DNA of 64,000 nt from an uncultured Myxococcales bacterium (lineage in GTDB: Bacteria; Myxococcota_A; UBA9042). How positions within the stretch are numbered: the stretch's first letter is position 1; the number at the start of each line of letters is the position of its first letter. This document shows positions 18,467-25,552 of this stretch, piece after piece. Made by a program: the position numbers and the translations under genes. The stretch is taken from NCBI GenBank assembly GCA_903896545.1, contig CAITYF010000051.1, forward strand, positions 43,147 through 107,146, written 5' to 3'. The notes beneath the pieces are model-generated. The model was not told where the DNA came from, ran no database searches, and worked only from the letters and a program-made list of their open reading frames with translations.

Positions 18467-18570
18467 TTAGACCTGTCGCATTTCAGACTTGGACCGCGAG
18501 CGCGCACCTCCGGTGGCACGCCGCGGTTGGATGCGGTTTGATCGCGAACTTCGGTGAGCGTGTGTCGGGG
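18467..18570 (+). repeat. Dispersed intergenic element, copy A
   Basis: About 100 bases that align without gaps to copy B at 24257-24360; by eye 69 of 100 positions match and about 47 of the first 56. The shared core reads GCGAGCGC..ACCTCCGG and GGCACGCCGCGG. A small hairpin CGGTG-GCA-CGCCG (18511-18523) has a T-G pair where copy B has C-G, so pairing is kept. It lies between the PilZ gene and mtnP. Confidence 0.6.
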
Positions 18571-18690
18571 CGATTTTGCCCGGTTGGACGCCGCTTCAGT
18601 GGTTGCCGTGAGGGCGGCTTACGCCTAGACTCCGGCCGCCGTTAGCGGGACGTCGCCCACGGCATCGGCCGCGAAGCGCGAGAGGTTGCC

Positions 18691-19587
18691 ATGAATTCCA
18701 GTGTCCATCGCGTCCCGGAACACGTCGTGCTCGGCGTCATCGGCGGCAGCGGCTTGTACGAAATGCCCGGCCTGGAGCGCGTGCGTGAAGTGCGCGTCTC
18801 CACCCCGTTCGGCGACCCGTCCGACGCGCTGATCGAAGGTTGGCTCGGCTCGCAACAGCTGTTTTTCCTGCCGCGTCACGGGCGCGGGCACCGTTTTACG
18901 CCAACGGAAGTGCCGTATCAGGCCAACATCTGGGCGCTCAAAAGCGTCGGCGTGACGGACATTGTCTCCGTCAGCGCCGTCGGTTCGATGCGCGAGGACA
19001 TTCACCCAGGCGACATGGTGCTGGTCGACCAGTTCATCGACCGCACGGTGTCGCGTCCGCGGACTTTTTTCGATCGCGGCGTCGTGGCGCACGTGGGCTT
19101 CTCGGATCCCGTCAGCCACCGCGTTCACGCGGCGTTGAAGCGCGCCTGTGAGAAGGTCCACGTGCGTCACCACAACAACGGCGCGTACGTCTGCATCGAA
19201 GGTCCGCAGTTTTCAACCCGCGCGGAATCGCACACGTTCCGCACGTGGCCGGGCGTCGCGGTCATTGGCATGACGAATCTGCCGGAAGCGCGCTTGGCGC
19301 GTGAAGCCGAGATTCCGTATGCGACGCTTGCCTTGGCGACCGACTACGATTGCTGGCATGAAGCGCACGACGCGGTCACGGTCGAGCAGGTCATCGCGAC
19401 TTTGCACGCCAACATTGCAAACGCGCAGAAGATTATCCGCGCTATCGCCGCCGATCCGCCGCACGGGCCGTGTCCGTCGCAAGAAGCGCTGAAGTTCGCC
19501 GTGATGACGGCGCCTGCTGTGATTCCCGCCGAAGCGCGTCAGCGCCTGGCTTTGTTCCTCGACAAGTACCTTCCGCCGAAAGGCTAA
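18691..19587 (+). CDS. mtnP: S-methyl-5'-thioadenosine phosphorylase
   Basis: 298-residue cytosolic enzyme that splits methylthioadenosine into adenine and 5-methylthioribose-1-phosphate in methionine salvage. Family signatures are clear: IGGSGLY near the N terminus, FFLPRHGRGHRFTPTEVPYQANIWALK (residues about 58-82), the SAVGSMRE loop, CIEGPQFSTRAES and the LATDYDCWHE segment with the catalytic/base-binding Asp. Length is normal. It heads a run of six tightly spaced genes to 24238. Confidence 0.92.
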   Translation: MNSSVHRVPEHVVLGVIGGSGLYEMPGLERVREVRVSTPFGDPSDALIEGWLGSQQLFFLPRHGRGHRFTPTEVPYQANIWALKSVGVTDIVSVSAVGSMREDIHPGDMVLVDQFIDRTVSRPRTFFDRGVVAHVGFSDPVSHRVHAALKRACEKVHVRHHNNGAYVCIEGPQFSTRAESHTFRTWPGVAVIGMTNLPEARLAREAEIPYATLALATDYDCWHEAHDAVTVEQVIATLHANIANAQKIIRAIAADPPHGPCPSQEALKFAVMTAPAVIPAEARQRLALFLDKYLPPKG

Positions 19588-19599
19588 GTGGAGTTTCCC

Positions 19600-20535
19600 A
19601 TGCGTCTGCTCGTCGTTGGCTCCGTCGCCTACGATTCTGTCGAAACCGCTTACGGCAAGGTCGATCGCGCCTTGGGTGGTTCGGCTACGTTTTTTGCCAT
19701 GGCGTCGTCTTTGCTCGCGCCCACGCACGTCGTGGCTGTTGTGGGCGAGGATTTTCGTCCGACCGATCTGGAGCGCCTGAAAAAGCGCGGCGTCGACACG
19801 TCGGGCATTGAGATCGTGCCGGGCGAGACGTTCCGCTGGGGCGGCGTCTACTCCAAGCACTTTGAGACGCGCTCGACGCTCTTCACCGAGCTCAACGTGT
19901 TCTCCGACTTCAAGCCGAACGTCCCGCAGCAGCACCGTTCCGCCGAGCTGGTGTTCCTCGCGAACATTCACCCCGCGCTGCAGTATGACGTGCTGGATCA
20001 GGTCGAGAAGCCGAAATTCGTCGCGCTGGACACGATGAACTTCTGGATTTCCGGCGAGCGTGAAGCGCTGGTCAAGGTGCTCGGTCGCATCGACGCGCTG
20101 TTCCTGAACGACGAGGAAGCCTACGCGCTTTCCGGCGTGGGCAACCTGCTTTTGGCGGCGCGCGAGATTCAGAAAATGGGGCCGAAGACCGTCGTCATCA
20201 AGCGTGGCGAACACGGTGCGGTTCTCTTCCACGGTGACACGATTCGTCACACGCCGGCGCTTTTGCTCGACACGGTGCGCGATCCGACCGGTGCAGGCGA
20301 CACGTTCGCGGGCGGCTTCATGGGCTACCTCGCGACGCAGCCGGAAATCAACGTGACGGCGCTGGAAGGCGCGATGGTCATGGGTACGCTGGCGGCTTCA
20401 GTGAGCGTGGAAGACTTCAGCGTGGACGCGCTGGAACGCGCCGACCTGCGCTACATCCTGAATCGCCAGAAGACGCTGCAGCAGCTGTCGCTCCGTGCGG
20501 AACTGGATGAAGCGGCGCTACTCAAAGGTCGCTAG
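19600..20535 (+). CDS. PfkB-family sugar/nucleoside kinase
   Basis: 311-residue kinase of the ribokinase fold. It has the N-terminal GSVAYDSVET strand, the GGSATFFAMA motif near residue 27, and the C-terminal DPTGAGDTFAGGFMGYL motif with the catalytic Asp and anion hole. ATG 19600 is preferred because AGTGGAG sits 6 bases upstream; GTG 19588 would include it. The substrate cannot be read from sequence; its place after mtnP hints at a nucleoside or methylthioribose-related role (inference). Confidence 0.85.
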   Translation: MRLLVVGSVAYDSVETAYGKVDRALGGSATFFAMASSLLAPTHVVAVVGEDFRPTDLERLKKRGVDTSGIEIVPGETFRWGGVYSKHFETRSTLFTELNVFSDFKPNVPQQHRSAELVFLANIHPALQYDVLDQVEKPKFVALDTMNFWISGEREALVKVLGRIDALFLNDEEAYALSGVGNLLLAAREIQKMGPKTVVIKRGEHGAVLFHGDTIRHTPALLLDTVRDPTGAGDTFAGGFMGYLATQPEINVTALEGAMVMGTLAASVSVEDFSVDALERADLRYILNRQKTLQQLSLRAELDEAALLKGR

Positions 20536-20547
20536 TGGAGGCTGAAG

Positions 20548-21429
20548 ATGGCTGGAAACACGCAGACGACGCCAAAATGGCTGGACTTGCTGAGCAATCC
20601 GCAGGTCTCCCAAGCCATGGGGCGGCTCGTGCGGCTGCGTGCGCCCAAGCCGGTGCTTCAGGCGGCGATTCGGACGTTTTGTAAGATCTACGACGTCGAT
20701 CTGGGTGAAGCAGAGCGTTCGCTGAGCGATTTTGCGACGTTTCAGGAGTTCTTCACGCGGCGGCTCAAGCCCGGCGCGCGGGAGGTCGACCACTCTGCGG
20801 GCGTGCTGCCGTCGCCTTCAGACGGCGTACTGTCGATCAGCGGATCGTTGGCCAATGACACGTTGATTCAGGCCAAGGGCATCGACTACACGTTGGACGC
20901 ACTCCTGGGCGGCAAGGAAGACGCGGACCCGTATCGCGGCGGTTCGTATGCCGTCGTTTATCTTGCGCCGCGCAACTACCACCGCGTCCACAGTCCTTGG
21001 CAGGGCGAGATTGTGCAGTGGCGCTACGTCGCCGGACCGCTGTACCCGGTGAATCGTCTGGGCATCGAGAAAGTGCCGGGGCTTTTTGCCCGCAACGAGC
21101 GGATCATCGGTCACTGCCAGACGGAATTCGGTCCTGCGGCGCTCATCATGGTCGGCGCGACCTGCGTCGGCCACATGCGCGTCTGCTTCACCGACTTGGC
21201 GACCAACGAAGGCAAGCCGACGAGCGCGCTCACGACCCTCTCCGCGCCAGTCAGTCAGGCCCGCGGCGACGAGTTCGGCGTGTTTGAGATGGGCTCGACC
21301 GTCGTTCTGGTTTTTGCCGACCCGAACGTCACGCCGCTGCTTTCTGTGCCGTCGCCGGTCGCACAAGGTCAAGGCATTCTGCGTATTTCCGCAACAGCGT
21401 CGACAAGCGAGCCGCGCCATGGAGGCTGA
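20548..21429 (+). CDS. psd: Phosphatidylserine decarboxylase proenzyme
   Basis: 293-residue membrane-associated enzyme that makes phosphatidylethanolamine. Autocleavage site MGST at residues 248-251 (LGST in most homologues) gives the pyruvoyl group on Ser250. Other signatures are FTRRLKPGARE, the DGVLSISG strand and YLAPRNYHRVHSPWQGEI with the conserved His residues. GGAGG precedes ATG 20548. It follows the kinase by 12 bases. Confidence 0.92.
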   Translation: MAGNTQTTPKWLDLLSNPQVSQAMGRLVRLRAPKPVLQAAIRTFCKIYDVDLGEAERSLSDFATFQEFFTRRLKPGAREVDHSAGVLPSPSDGVLSISGSLANDTLIQAKGIDYTLDALLGGKEDADPYRGGSYAVVYLAPRNYHRVHSPWQGEIVQWRYVAGPLYPVNRLGIEKVPGLFARNERIIGHCQTEFGPAALIMVGATCVGHMRVCFTDLATNEGKPTSALTTLSAPVSQARGDEFGVFEMGSTVVLVFADPNVTPLLSVPSPVAQGQGILRISATASTSEPRHGG

Positions 21430-21431
21430 TC

Positions 21432-22214
21432 ATGGTGCTGGAAAACGCCGCGCCTGCTGACTCGCGCCCTTGGTACAACCTGCCTCTGGCGGTTCTGGAC
21501 ACGGAAACGACGGGCTTGGCGCCGGAGCAGGGCGACTGCGTCATCGAAGTCGCGGTCATTCACTTTGACAACGGTGAGGTCACGAACCGCTGGTCGACGC
21601 TGCTCGATCCGGGCATTCCTCTCCACCCGGACGTCACGCGGCTGACGGGCATCACGCCCGACGATCTGATGAACCAGCCGAGTTTTGTCGACGTTGCCGA
21701 GGAACTGTTGAAGCACCTGCGCGGGCGCGTGCTGGTCGCCTACAACGCGCCGTTTGACCGCAGCTTCCTGATTCACGAATTTGCCCGCGTCGGCATGACC
21801 TTGCCTGAGGGCGCGAAGTGGCTCGATCCGCTGGTGATTGCCCGCCAGACGCAAAAGGGTCAGGGCAACATGAAGCTGGGCACGGTCGCCAAGCGGCTGG
21901 GCGTGCAACTGGACGAGGCGCACCGCGCGCAGGCGGACGCGGAATGCGCGGGCAAAGTGCTGTTGGCGTTGGGGAAGACCGCGAGCCTGCCGGAAAGCCT
22001 CGAAGAACTCCTCGACATTCAGGAACGCTGGGAGGCGGCGCAGGAAGCGGAGCGATCGGGCTGGCGGTCGCGGCAGCAGCAGGGGCGCGGAGGTGGCAAC
22101 CGTCCACTGGCGGACGATGGCTCACCGCGCAACGCGTTGGGCGCGGCATACCCGCATGGGGATGAGCTGGATCCGGTGCGCTACATGTACCTTCGACTCG
22201 CGGGGCGTGGCTGA
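21432..22214 (+). CDS. DnaQ-like 3'-5' exonuclease (DNA polymerase III epsilon family)
   Basis: 260 residues with an RNase-T/DnaQ fold: ExoI LDTETTGL (residues 21-28), ExoII VAYNAPFDRSFL, and ExoIII HRAQADAECAGKVLLA with the H..D pair. This is the complete DEDDh set, so exonuclease activity is expected. The C-terminal 60 residues are charged and low complexity. It may be a proofreading or repair nuclease rather than the replicative epsilon subunit. Its TGA overlaps the mgtE ATG. Confidence 0.85.
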   Translation: MVLENAAPADSRPWYNLPLAVLDTETTGLAPEQGDCVIEVAVIHFDNGEVTNRWSTLLDPGIPLHPDVTRLTGITPDDLMNQPSFVDVAEELLKHLRGRVLVAYNAPFDRSFLIHEFARVGMTLPEGAKWLDPLVIARQTQKGQGNMKLGTVAKRLGVQLDEAHRAQADAECAGKVLLALGKTASLPESLEELLDIQERWEAAQEAERSGWRSRQQQGRGGGNRPLADDGSPRNALGAAYPHGDELDPVRYMYLRLAGRG

Positions 22215-23569
22215 TGGAAGGCGACATGCAGGATCTCGAAATCGACATCCACGCGCTGCTTTCGCAGAGCCCGGAAGCGATCCGCGCCGCGTACGCCGAC
22301 CTGCATGCGCAGGATTTTGCCGACCTGATCGAGCGCGCTGATCTGGTCGAAGCCGAGCGGCTGTTGCTTGCGCTGGACGCGGACGACGCGGCCAACGTGC
22401 TGGAGTACATCGACAGCGAGCGGCAGATTGAGCTTGTCGAGCGGCTGGGTGCGAAACGGGCGGCGCGCATCGTCGAAGAGATGTCGGCGGACGACGCAGC
22501 CGAGCTTTTTGGCGATTTGGACGACCACGTTGCTGAAGCCGTGCTCGCGCAGATGGACCCGGAAGACGCGGCAGAAGTACGCGCGCTGGCGAAGTGGGAA
22601 GATGGCACAGTCGGCGCGCTGATGACCACGGAAGTGCTGAAAGTTCCGGTCGACATGACCGTCGCTGCCGTCATCGAGCGCGTGCGCCAAGCGGCCGAAG
22701 AAGTGGAGACGGTGTCGTACGTCTACGTCGTCGGCCAGGGCGACGTGATGGTGGGCGTTGTCTCGATGCGTGAGCTGATTTTGGCGCATCCGGACAAGCC
22801 GATCGCGGACATCATGCGGGAAGAAGTGATCAGCGTGCTGCCGTCGACGGACGAGGACAAAGCCGCAAAGCTGATTGAACACTATGACTTGGTCGCGCTG
22901 CCCGTTGTCGACGAACAGCGGCGCCTGCTGGGCCTGGTGACCGTCGACGACGTGATGGACTTCCTCGCGCAGCAGGCGACGTCGGACTTCCAGCGCATGG
23001 GCGCCGTCCAGCCGGTGGAAACGTCGTATTTTGAGACGGGCTTCTGGGGCTATTTCATTCGCCGAGCGCCGTGGTTGGTCGCGCTTTTGCTGCCGGAAAT
23101 GCTCACCGGTGGCGCGATGAGCCGCTTCGAGAACCTCATCAAGATGGTCCCGGTGCTCGTGTTTTTTGTACCGCTCATCCTGTCATCGGGCGGCAATTCT
23201 GGCTCGCAGTCGGCGTCGATCATCATTCGCGCGTTGGCGCTGGGCGAGGTCGTACCGCGCAACGCTTGGCTGGTGTTCCGGCGAGAAATCGGCATGGGTC
23301 TGCTGCTCGGCGTGACGCTCGGTCTGGTCGGCATGGTCCGCGCGCTGCTCTGGGGCGGCGGCGTCGACGTGACGGCGGTCGTCGGGCTTTCTCTCATCTG
23401 CGTCGTGACGGTGGGCACGGTTCTGGGCTCGATGTTGCCGCTTTTGCTGCAAAAGGTCGGACTGAATCCGGCCGACTCGTCCACGCCGTTCATCGCGTCG
23501 ATCTCCGATATTTTGGGAATTCTTGTGTATTTCTCGATCGCGCGGGCGTTGCTCGGCCTGGGAGGCTAG
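22214..23569 (+). CDS. mgtE: Magnesium transporter MgtE
   Basis: 451-residue inner-membrane Mg2+ channel/transporter. Residues 1-125 are the MgtE N superhelix (EVLEYID, EEMSADDAAELFGDLDDH motifs), 130-255 hold two CBS domains (TVGALMTTEV; IADIMREEVISVLPSTDED), and about 280-451 form five membrane segments with the pore signature SSGGNSGSQSASIIIRALALGEV. Length and order are normal. Mg2+ gating through the cytosolic domains is known for the family. The TGATG overlap couples it to the exonuclease. Confidence 0.93.
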   Translation: MEGDMQDLEIDIHALLSQSPEAIRAAYADLHAQDFADLIERADLVEAERLLLALDADDAANVLEYIDSERQIELVERLGAKRAARIVEEMSADDAAELFGDLDDHVAEAVLAQMDPEDAAEVRALAKWEDGTVGALMTTEVLKVPVDMTVAAVIERVRQAAEEVETVSYVYVVGQGDVMVGVVSMRELILAHPDKPIADIMREEVISVLPSTDEDKAAKLIEHYDLVALPVVDEQRRLLGLVTVDDVMDFLAQQATSDFQRMGAVQPVETSYFETGFWGYFIRRAPWLVALLLPEMLTGGAMSRFENLIKMVPVLVFFVPLILSSGGNSGSQSASIIIRALALGEVVPRNAWLVFRREIGMGLLLGVTLGLVGMVRALLWGGGVDVTAVVGLSLICVVTVGTVLGSMLPLLLQKVGLNPADSSTPFIASISDILGILVYFSIARALLGLGG

Positions 23570-24238
23570 ATGGCTACCGAAATTGAGATCAAGCGCGTGC
23601 TCGACGCCGCTGGTTACGCACGCTTGCAGGCGCATCTGGACACGCTCGCGTCACCACGCCGCCACGAGCAGGTGAACCACTACTTGGACTTGGCCGACGC
23701 GGCGCTGAACAAAGCGGGCGCGATGCTGAGGTTGCGGGTCGTCGGCGACCGGCTGGTGCTGACGTTGAAAGCGCGTTCCAGTGTCAGCGATGGCGTTCTG
23801 CGCACCCAGGAACTGGAGCAGGAACTCACAACCGAGGAAGACAAGGCGTTTTGGCAGCATTTGCCGGTGGCGTGGCAGCAGGCGGCGATTCGGCTGGGCG
23901 ATTGGCTGGACACGACCGGGCTGCACGCGGTCGGGACCCACGACGGTACGCTGGTTGAGATCGGGCAGACGCTGAACTTGCGGCTGGCGTACAAGCTGCC
24001 TAAAGGCATTCCGGGGTGGCCGCACGCGCTGACGCTGGAGTTGGACCACACGCAGTTTCCCGGCGGCGTCGAACGGCTGGAACTGGAGCTTGAGCATCCG
24101 GATGCCGCGGAACTGGCGCCCGTTCTGAACGCGTGGCTGACCGGGCTGGACGTGGCGACGTCCCCAGCGACGGAGACGAAGTACGCACAGTTCTTGCGCT
24201 TGGCTGGCCTCAAGACGACGAATGCTGCCCCCTTGTGA
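23570..24238 (+). CDS. CYTH domain protein (class IV cyclase / triphosphatase fold)
   Basis: 222-residue cytosolic protein with the CYTH signature ExExK as EIEIK at residues 4-8, plus alternating charged residues on tunnel strands (LRLRVVGDRLVLTLKARS; LELDHTQFPGG; ELELEHPD). CYTH enzymes hydrolyse inorganic or organic triphosphates or make cAMP with bound Mg2+ or Mn2+. Immediately after mgtE, a metal-dependent triphosphatase is a fair guess. ATG directly follows the mgtE stop. Confidence 0.82.
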   Translation: MATEIEIKRVLDAAGYARLQAHLDTLASPRRHEQVNHYLDLADAALNKAGAMLRLRVVGDRLVLTLKARSSVSDGVLRTQELEQELTTEEDKAFWQHLPVAWQQAAIRLGDWLDTTGLHAVGTHDGTLVEIGQTLNLRLAYKLPKGIPGWPHALTLELDHTQFPGGVERLELELEHPDAAELAPVLNAWLTGLDVATSPATETKYAQFLRLAGLKTTNAAPL

Positions 24239-24256
24239 ATACCGTGTTGGAGTGGG

Positions 24257-24360
24257 TCAAACCTGTTGGATCTCGGACTGGGACGGCGAGCGCAGACCTC
24301 CGGCGGCACGCCGCGGATTCGGAGCCTGTGACGTCGGAATTCAGTCTGCGTGTGTAACGC
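24257..24360 (+). repeat. Dispersed intergenic element, copy B
   Basis: Second copy of the element at 18467-18570, in the same orientation and ungapped. Its hairpin is CGGCG-GCA-CGCCG at 24301-24313. It lies between the CYTH gene and the FHA gene. Confidence 0.6.
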
Positions 24361-24425
24361 TTGACCCCACGCGGCCCACGCGCGATCCTGCGCCGACTGG
24401 CGCCCCGCGGATGCCTGAGGACCTG

Positions 24426-24980
24426 ATGCTGCACCGACTGCTCTCTCACCGATTTGTTAGGACCTTGGGCTTTGTCAGTCTGCTGACATCGTTGGCATTT
24501 TCTGCTCTCGCCGAGGCGCCCGCGCGCCCTGCGCCACCGCCTCAAGTCCTGCCGCCGCCCAAGATCGCACCGCAGCCGGCGCCGCAAGTCGCACCGGGTA
24601 CCCGGCCCTGGGGCAAGCTCAGCATCAAGAATGGTCGTGAGTGGGAGCTGACCAAGCCCTCCATCACCGTCGGCAGCGCCGCGACTTGTGACGTCGTCCT
24701 GACCGACCCGACCGTCGCGCCGCAGCACTTCCGTCTGACTTTTGCCGACGGCAACGCCGCTGTGGAGGACTTGGGCAGCAAGTCGGGCACGCTCGTTGCC
24801 GGCGCCGTCGCCAAGCCGGGCAAGCCGTTCAAGGTGCTCAACGCCGTGGAGATCGATCCCGGTGCCGTAACCTTGTCGTTTGCGTTTCTGGAGCGCGGCA
24901 CAATCGGTCCGTCGCAGGCACGACCGGTCCGCAAGGTCGAGCCCAAGCTCAAGGTTGTGCTCCCGAAGCAGACCAAGTGA
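24426..24980 (+). CDS. Exported FHA-domain protein
   Basis: 185 residues. ATG 24426 has GAGG close upstream and starts a signal peptide (MLHRLLSHRFVRTLGFVSLLTSLAFSALA). A Pro-rich linker (residues 33-60) leads to a forkhead-associated fold: WGKLSIKNGREWEL, ITVGSAATCDVVL, PQHFRLTF, VEDLGSKSGTLV. FHA domains bind phosphothreonine in the cytosol, so an exported copy is unusual; the usual GR and N-GT residues are altered here (GS, KSGT). Partner unknown; it may share a transcript with the hydroxylase genes 20 bases downstream. Confidence 0.72.
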   Translation: MLHRLLSHRFVRTLGFVSLLTSLAFSALAEAPARPAPPPQVLPPPKIAPQPAPQVAPGTRPWGKLSIKNGREWELTKPSITVGSAATCDVVLTDPTVAPQHFRLTFADGNAAVEDLGSKSGTLVAGAVAKPGKPFKVLNAVEIDPGAVTLSFAFLERGTIGPSQARPVRKVEPKLKVVLPKQTK

Positions 24981-25000
24981 CCGCCTGAGGGAGTCCGCAC

Positions 25001-25552
25001 GTGTCATCCTCCGATCTGAACGCGCCCGCGCCTGTGCTGGTGAATCTGCAGTTGAACGGTGAAGCGACGAGCGTTGCCGTGCCGCCGCACTGGACGTTGC
25101 TGGAACTCCTGCGGTACGGGTTGGGACAAACCGGCACCAAGCAGGGCTGCGACAAGGGCGACTGCGGCACGTGCACGGTGCGTATCGACGGCGAACCGCA
25201 ACTGGCGTGTTTGACGCTCGCGGTGGACGTACGTGACCGCAGCGTGGAGACCATCGAGGGCTTGGGTACTGGCGGGGAACCGCATCCGTTGCAGGAAGCA
25301 TTCGCCCGCTTGGGCGCGGCGCAGTGCGGCTTCTGCACACCGGGCATGTTGATGTCGGCGACGGCGTACGTGGACGATTTGACGCTCCAGGACAACCCGC
25401 AAGTCAAGCGCGACGACATCGCAGCGGCGCTCGCGGGCAACCTCTGTCGCTGCACTGGCTACACGAAGATTCTGGACGCGGTTGAGGAAGTTGCACATTC
25501 CGTGCTCAACCGTCAGCGAGAACTCGCGGAATCGACGGCGGAGGACGAATGA
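25001..25552 (+). CDS. Molybdenum hydroxylase [2Fe-2S] subunit
   Basis: 183-residue iron-sulfur electron-transfer subunit of the xanthine dehydrogenase family. Plant-type cluster ligands are Cys50, 55, 58 and 70 (GCDKGDCGTC...C); the second cluster uses Cys109, 112, 149 and 151 (CGFCTPGM, NLCRCTGY). GTG start, with GAGGGAG upstream. Its stop overlaps the next start (ATGA). With the next two genes it forms a complete three-subunit enzyme in the order FeS-Mo-FAD. Confidence 0.9.
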   Translation: MSSSDLNAPAPVLVNLQLNGEATSVAVPPHWTLLELLRYGLGQTGTKQGCDKGDCGTCTVRIDGEPQLACLTLAVDVRDRSVETIEGLGTGGEPHPLQEAFARLGAAQCGFCTPGMLMSATAYVDDLTLQDNPQVKRDDIAAALAGNLCRCTGYTKILDAVEEVAHSVLNRQRELAESTAEDE

